Positions 4,799 through 8,149 of a stretch of DNA of 8,149 nt are shown here, in pieces. The notes beneath the pieces were generated by a model. The model saw nothing but the letters and a program-made list of their open reading frames with translations, did no database searches and had not been told where the DNA came from. The position numbers and the translations under genes were made by a program. How positions within the stretch are numbered: position 1 is the stretch's first letter; each line of letters opens with the position of its first letter. This stretch comes from Synergistaceae bacterium UBA5827 (lineage in GTDB: Bacteria > Synergistota > Synergistia > Synergistales > 79-D21). The stretch spans positions 1 through 8,149 of the forward strand of contig DJHE01000017.1 of NCBI GenBank assembly GCA_002432945.1, written 5' to 3'.

Positions 4799-6787
4799 TT
4801 GTTAGAGGGAGAAAAACAGAACCAGGTCGCAGGTACTTCCGAAAAAATAGACCTTGACGAAATCATGCGCAAGTTTGATGTTGAAGCGCGTTATCGCACC
4901 CTTTCCGGGTGGCAGGCGCTTCTGGTCTCAGTAATCGCCGTTGCCATGTCCCTATTCCACCTCTATACCTCCGGCATGGGGCTCTTGCTGGCTATCAAAC
5001 AGGGTGCGGTTCACCTGGCGTTCGCCCTGGGCTTGATCTTCCTTCTGTATCCTGCTTCCAACAAGGGACGAAAGGATTCCATCCCGTGGTACGACATGGT
5101 TTTGGCTGTCGTGGCGGCTTTGTCATCACTTTACTTGGTCATCTTTTTCAACGAACTGGTCGGACGCGCAGGGTTGCCGACGACAGCCGACCTAGCCATG
5201 GGATTCGTACTGGTCGCCATGCTCCTAGAGGCAACGCGACGCGTGTCTAACCCGATCCTGCCGGGAATCGCCATATTCAGTCTCCTTTACTGCTTTTTCG
5301 GCCGCTATTTCCCGGACATGTTCGCCCACCGCGGTTTTGACATCCCACGGATCATCAACCATATGTACCTCGGGACCGAAGGCATCTTCGGGGTCCCCCT
5401 CGGGGTCTCGTCCACGTTCGTCTTCATGTTCATCCTGTTTGGGACTTTCCTTGAACAGACGGGAATGGGAAAATTCATAATCGACCTTTCCATGGCCATT
5501 GCAGGATGGTCTGTTGGTGGACCCGCCAAGGTCGCGGTCGTCAGCTCTGGGCTGATGGGAACGATTTCAGGCTCTTCTGTGGCAAACGTCTGCACAACGG
5601 GGATGTTCACCATCCCGCTCATGAAAAGCGTCGGATACAAACCCTATTTTGCCGGCGCCGTGGAAGCCGTTGCTTCAACCGGAGGCCAGATCATGCCCCC
5701 GGTCATGGGTGCAGCGGCCTTCATCATGGCGGAGTTCCTTGGCATCCCCTACATCAAGGTCGCCCTGGCGGCCATCATCCCTGCACTCCTTTACTACCTT
5801 GCCGTCATCGTTCAGGTTCACCTTGAAGCTTCCCGCCTCGGCTTGAAAGGTCTCCCACGGGATCAGCTCCCTCTGTTATGGGCTCTCCTAAAGACCAAGG
5901 GGCAGCTCCTTATCCCCCTCGTGGGAATCATTTACTTTCTCGTCGCCGGCTACACGCCGATCAAGGCTGCTTTTTACGGCATACTGCTGAACATGGCCTG
6001 CTCATATTTCAACAGGGAGACGGCGTTGACCCTGCCGAAATACAAGAGCGCCCTCGAAAATGGCGCCCGCACGGCCCTGGGAGTGGCTGCAGCCTGCGCC
6101 ACCGTAGGCATGGTCGTAGGAATGGCGACTCTGACTGGACTCGGCCTTAGGATCGCCGGCGCCATTGTCGAGATCGCACACGGAAGCCTGATCATCACCC
6201 TGATCATGACGATGATCACGAGCATCCTGCTGGGAGCAGGCCTGCCTACCACCGCCAACTTCATTGTTACAAGCACAATGGCCGCACCGGCCCTTTTCGC
6301 CCTTGGCGTTCCCCCGATCGCAGCCTACATGTTCGTCCTCTACTTTGGCATCGCAGCAGACTTGAGCCCTCCTGTCGCCCTCGCTGCCTATGCGGGAGCG
6401 GGGATCGCAGGAGCGGACGCGATGAAAACAGGCTTTACGGCGATGAAGCTGGCTTTGGCAGGGTTCCTTGTCCCGTACATTTACATCTACAACCCGATGC
6501 TGGTTCTGGTCAACCCTGAACCGTTAAGCCTGACGATCAGCGTGATCACCGCGATCATCGGCGTGTTTCTCCTGGGAATCGGGACGATTGGCTTTTACAA
6601 GGCGCCAGTCAACTGGGCGCTCCGTATCCTCGCCATAGCGGGTGCCCTTGGCCTGATGACCCCAGGCCTCAAATCCGACCTTGTCGGCCTTGCCATACTC
6701 GTCGGCCTTCATCTCTTCCAGATGCAAAAAGCAAAGAAAACCAAGCTGGTGGAGAAAATGTCAGGACCCGGAGAGCAAAACGATTAA
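4799..6787 (+). CDS. TRAP transporter fused permease, 4TM/12TM (DctQM-type, TAXI class)
   Basis: This is a 662-residue polytopic membrane protein. It should carry the translocation pathway of a tripartite ATP-independent periplasmic transporter, driven by an ion gradient. The N-terminal part (residues about 37-190) is the small DctQ-like four-helix unit. Residues of about 195-560 are the DctM-like unit, with inverted-repeat signatures MGTISGSSVANV (253-264) and GQIMPPVMGAAAF (296-308), echoed by GAGLPTTANFIV (479-490) and FGIAADLSPPVA (516-527). Two more hydrophobic segments follow between about 575 and 640. The cytoplasmic N-terminus contains FDVEARYRTLSG, typical of the fused class. The TTG at 4799 is preferred, with a run of seven G about 5 bases upstream; the ATG at 4865 (residue 23) is an alternative. 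The DUF1850 gene just upstream supports the TAXI assignment. The substrate cannot be told. No binding-protein gene is in the window. Confidence 0.93.
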   Translation: MLEGEKQNQVAGTSEKIDLDEIMRKFDVEARYRTLSGWQALLVSVIAVAMSLFHLYTSGMGLLLAIKQGAVHLAFALGLIFLLYPASNKGRKDSIPWYDMVLAVVAALSSLYLVIFFNELVGRAGLPTTADLAMGFVLVAMLLEATRRVSNPILPGIAIFSLLYCFFGRYFPDMFAHRGFDIPRIINHMYLGTEGIFGVPLGVSSTFVFMFILFGTFLEQTGMGKFIIDLSMAIAGWSVGGPAKVAVVSSGLMGTISGSSVANVCTTGMFTIPLMKSVGYKPYFAGAVEAVASTGGQIMPPVMGAAAFIMAEFLGIPYIKVALAAIIPALLYYLAVIVQVHLEASRLGLKGLPRDQLPLLWALLKTKGQLLIPLVGIIYFLVAGYTPIKAAFYGILLNMACSYFNRETALTLPKYKSALENGARTALGVAAACATVGMVVGMATLTGLGLRIAGAIVEIAHGSLIITLIMTMITSILLGAGLPTTANFIVTSTMAAPALFALGVPPIAAYMFVLYFGIAADLSPPVALAAYAGAGIAGADAMKTGFTAMKLALAGFLVPYIYIYNPMLVLVNPEPLSLTISVITAIIGVFLLGIGTIGFYKAPVNWALRILAIAGALGLMTPGLKSDLVGLAILVGLHLFQMQKAKKTKLVEKMSGPGEQND

Positions 6788-6807
6788 TCGACACCTCAAT
6801 AATCGAC
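6785..6807. repeat. Short direct repeat between the permease and ileS
   Basis: TAATCGAC occurs at 6785-6792, overlapping the permease stop codon, and again at 6800-6807, a 15-base offset. It is an exact 8-base match. There is no palindromic character, so a regulatory role is only a possibility. I see no terminator or T-box leader in this 57-base interval, so ileS may be read through from the permease gene. Confidence 0.3.
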
Positions 6808-6844
6808 CATAAGGACGTTCAAGCCCCTTTTAGGAGGTTCATCC

Positions 6845-8149
6845 ATGCCCGAAGATTACAAGAAAACACTGAATCTACCCCAGACCGATTTCCCGATGAG
6901 AGCCAACCTGGCCAAAAGGGAACCAGGCTTCCTGCAAATGTGGCGTGAAATGGACCTTTACGGGAAACTCATGTCCCAGGCGGAGGAAAGCCCGCTTTTC
7001 ATCCTGCACGACGGACCTCCTTACGCCAATGCCAACATCCATATCGGCACGGCCTTCAACAAGATTCTTAAGGACTTCATCCCCAAGTACAAGTGGATGC
7101 GAGGATATCGCGCCCCTTACATCCCTGGCTGGGACACTCACGGCTTGCCCATCGAGCTCCGCGTTCTCAGGGAGGAAGGTGCGACCAAGGAGTCCATGGA
7201 TCCGGTCGAACTGCGATCCAAGTGTACCGATTACGCACGGCGGTTCATCGACATCCAGCGGGAAGAGTTCAAGCGACTTGGCGTACTTGGGGACTGGGAA
7301 AACCCTTACGTCACCTTCGAGCCTGAATACGAGGCCGCGCAGCTAGGAGCTTTTGCCGACATGGTGGAGAAGGGGTTTGTCTACAAGGGTTTCAAGACCG
7401 TCTACTGGTGCATCGATTGCCAGACTGCCCTGGCTGCAGCTGAAATCGAGTACGAGGACGAAACCTCACCATCCATTTACGTTGCCTACCCGATGCCCCG
7501 GGTTGCAGACCGCTTCAAGGACCTCTCGGGAAAGGATGTTTCCGTCATCATTTGGACGACGACCCCGTGGACTCTCCCGGCCAGCATGGCGGTAGCCCTC
7601 CAGGTCGATTACGAGTACGTGTTTGCACCCGCCGGACAAAAGATATACCTTCTGGCTGCGGAACTGATGCCATCCGTAGAAAAAGACACGGGACTCGTTT
7701 TCGGAGAACCGATCCTGCGTTGCCGTGGAAAGGAACTGGAAGGACTTGCGGCGATCCACCCCTTTTACGAAGAAAGGGAAGTGCCGCTCGTTCTTGCTGA
7801 CTACGTCACCCTCGATTCCGGTACGGGATGCGTTCATACCGCTCCGGGCCATGGCGTCGAAGACTTCGAGACAGGAATCCGCTACGGGCTGGAAATCTAC
7901 AACCCGGTCGACCCGACGGGACGGTTCCTGCCTGAAACACCCCTTGTCGGGGGGCTGTCCCTGGAAGAAGGTGCCGACAGGGTATTCAAGAGCCTAATCG
8001 AAAATGGCAGGCTACTTGGGAGAGGCAAGATCCTCCATTCCTACCCGCATTGCTGGCGTTGCAAGAAACCCATCATCTTCCGGGCAACAGAACAATGGTT
8101 CGTGTCTGTCTCCGAATTCAGGCAAGAAGCACTTGCGGCCATCGACAAG
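6845..8149 (+). CDS. ileS: Isoleucyl-tRNA synthetase, N-terminal 435 codons (runs off the window)
   Basis: The enzyme charges tRNA-Ile with isoleucine in the cytoplasm and hydrolyses mischarged valine. The ATG at 6845 has AGGAGG 7 bases upstream, and the frame is open to the last base of the window. The class I signature is PPYANANIHIGT (58-69), with HIGT in place of the commoner HIGH. GWDTHGLPIE (95-104) follows, as usual. The editing (CP1) domain shows TTTPWTLPA (238-246) and GTGCVHTAPGHGVEDF (326-341), the latter including the conserved Asp at 340. HCWRCKKPIIFRATEQWF (402-419) is the return to the catalytic fold. The KMSKS loop and the anticodon-binding and zinc domains would follow; a full enzyme has about 930 residues, so a little under half is seen. 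The sequence is of the standard bacterial type and shows no sign of being broken. Confidence 0.97.
   Translation, partial: MPEDYKKTLNLPQTDFPMRANLAKREPGFLQMWREMDLYGKLMSQAEESPLFILHDGPPYANANIHIGTAFNKILKDFIPKYKWMRGYRAPYIPGWDTHGLPIELRVLREEGATKESMDPVELRSKCTDYARRFIDIQREEFKRLGVLGDWENPYVTFEPEYEAAQLGAFADMVEKGFVYKGFKTVYWCIDCQTALAAAEIEYEDETSPSIYVAYPMPRVADRFKDLSGKDVSVIIWTTTPWTLPASMAVALQVDYEYVFAPAGQKIYLLAAELMPSVEKDTGLVFGEPILRCRGKELEGLAAIHPFYEEREVPLVLADYVTLDSGTGCVHTAPGHGVEDFETGIRYGLEIYNPVDPTGRFLPETPLVGGLSLEEGADRVFKSLIENGRLLGRGKILHSYPHCWRCKKPIIFRATEQWFVSVSEFRQEALAAIDK

Noticed and set aside
7040..7055. HIGT instead of HIGH in ileS as a possible inactivating change
   Set aside because: The last position of the class I signature tolerates Thr in functional synthetases, and the rest of the protein is well conserved.
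1..8149. CRISPR array, toxin-antitoxin pair, retron or other multi-gene defence system
   Set aside because: No regularly spaced repeats, no reverse transcriptase or nuclease cassette and no paired small genes were found on either strand. The solitary methyltransferase alone does not make a defence system.

Overview
The window has two halves of different character. Positions 1 to about 4076 look like mobile DNA, with every gene on the minus strand. Positions 4077 to 8149 look like ordinary chromosome, with every gene on the plus strand. The tRNA-Arg, the bacterial-type isoleucyl-tRNA synthetase, the TAXI-type TRAP permease with its DUF1850 partner, the AGGAGG-type ribosome binding sites, the GTG and TTG starts and the GC-rich third codon positions suggest a Gram-negative bacterium. 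My best guess is a Desulfobacterota (deltaproteobacterial) lineage. That guess is an inference from gene content; no marker here settles it.

Mobile half, from left to right. A complete IS3-family element of the IS407 type fills 1-1272. It has both terminal inverted repeats, orfA, orfB and an intact A AAA AAC slippery heptamer for making the OrfAB transposase. Its right end lies inside the 3' end of an EcoRI-family adenine DNA methyltransferase gene (1270-2325, minus strand). The terminal TGA of the insertion sequence now serves as the stop codon of that gene, so only the last residues of the enzyme appear to be lost or replaced. Upstream of the methyltransferase are a strong intrinsic terminator (2417-2451), a small all-helical protein of unknown function (2465-2824) and a complete tyrosine recombinase (2929-3888). 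Integrase, small cargo gene and solitary methyltransferase together resemble the integrase end of an integrative element or prophage remnant.

Chromosomal half. A tRNA-Arg(CCT) gene with encoded CCA (4077-4153) has its own promoter with a 17-bp spacer and a short downstream terminator. It is followed by a DUF1850 membrane-anchored protein (4224-4742), a fused 4TM/12TM TRAP permease (4799-6787) and the first 435 codons of ileS (6845 to the window end). The DUF1850 and permease genes form a transport pair, but the periplasmic TAXI substrate-binding protein they would need is not in the window.

The points most worth a second look are the insertion that ends the methyltransferase gene, the unrecognised helical gene between the integrase and a GNRA-loop terminator, the integrase lying on the 5' rather than the 3' side of the tRNA, and the TRAP pair without a binding protein. 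I saw no CRISPR array, rRNA, riboswitch or clear multi-gene defence system. No gene-free stretch exceeds 300 bases; the longest is 3889-4076.
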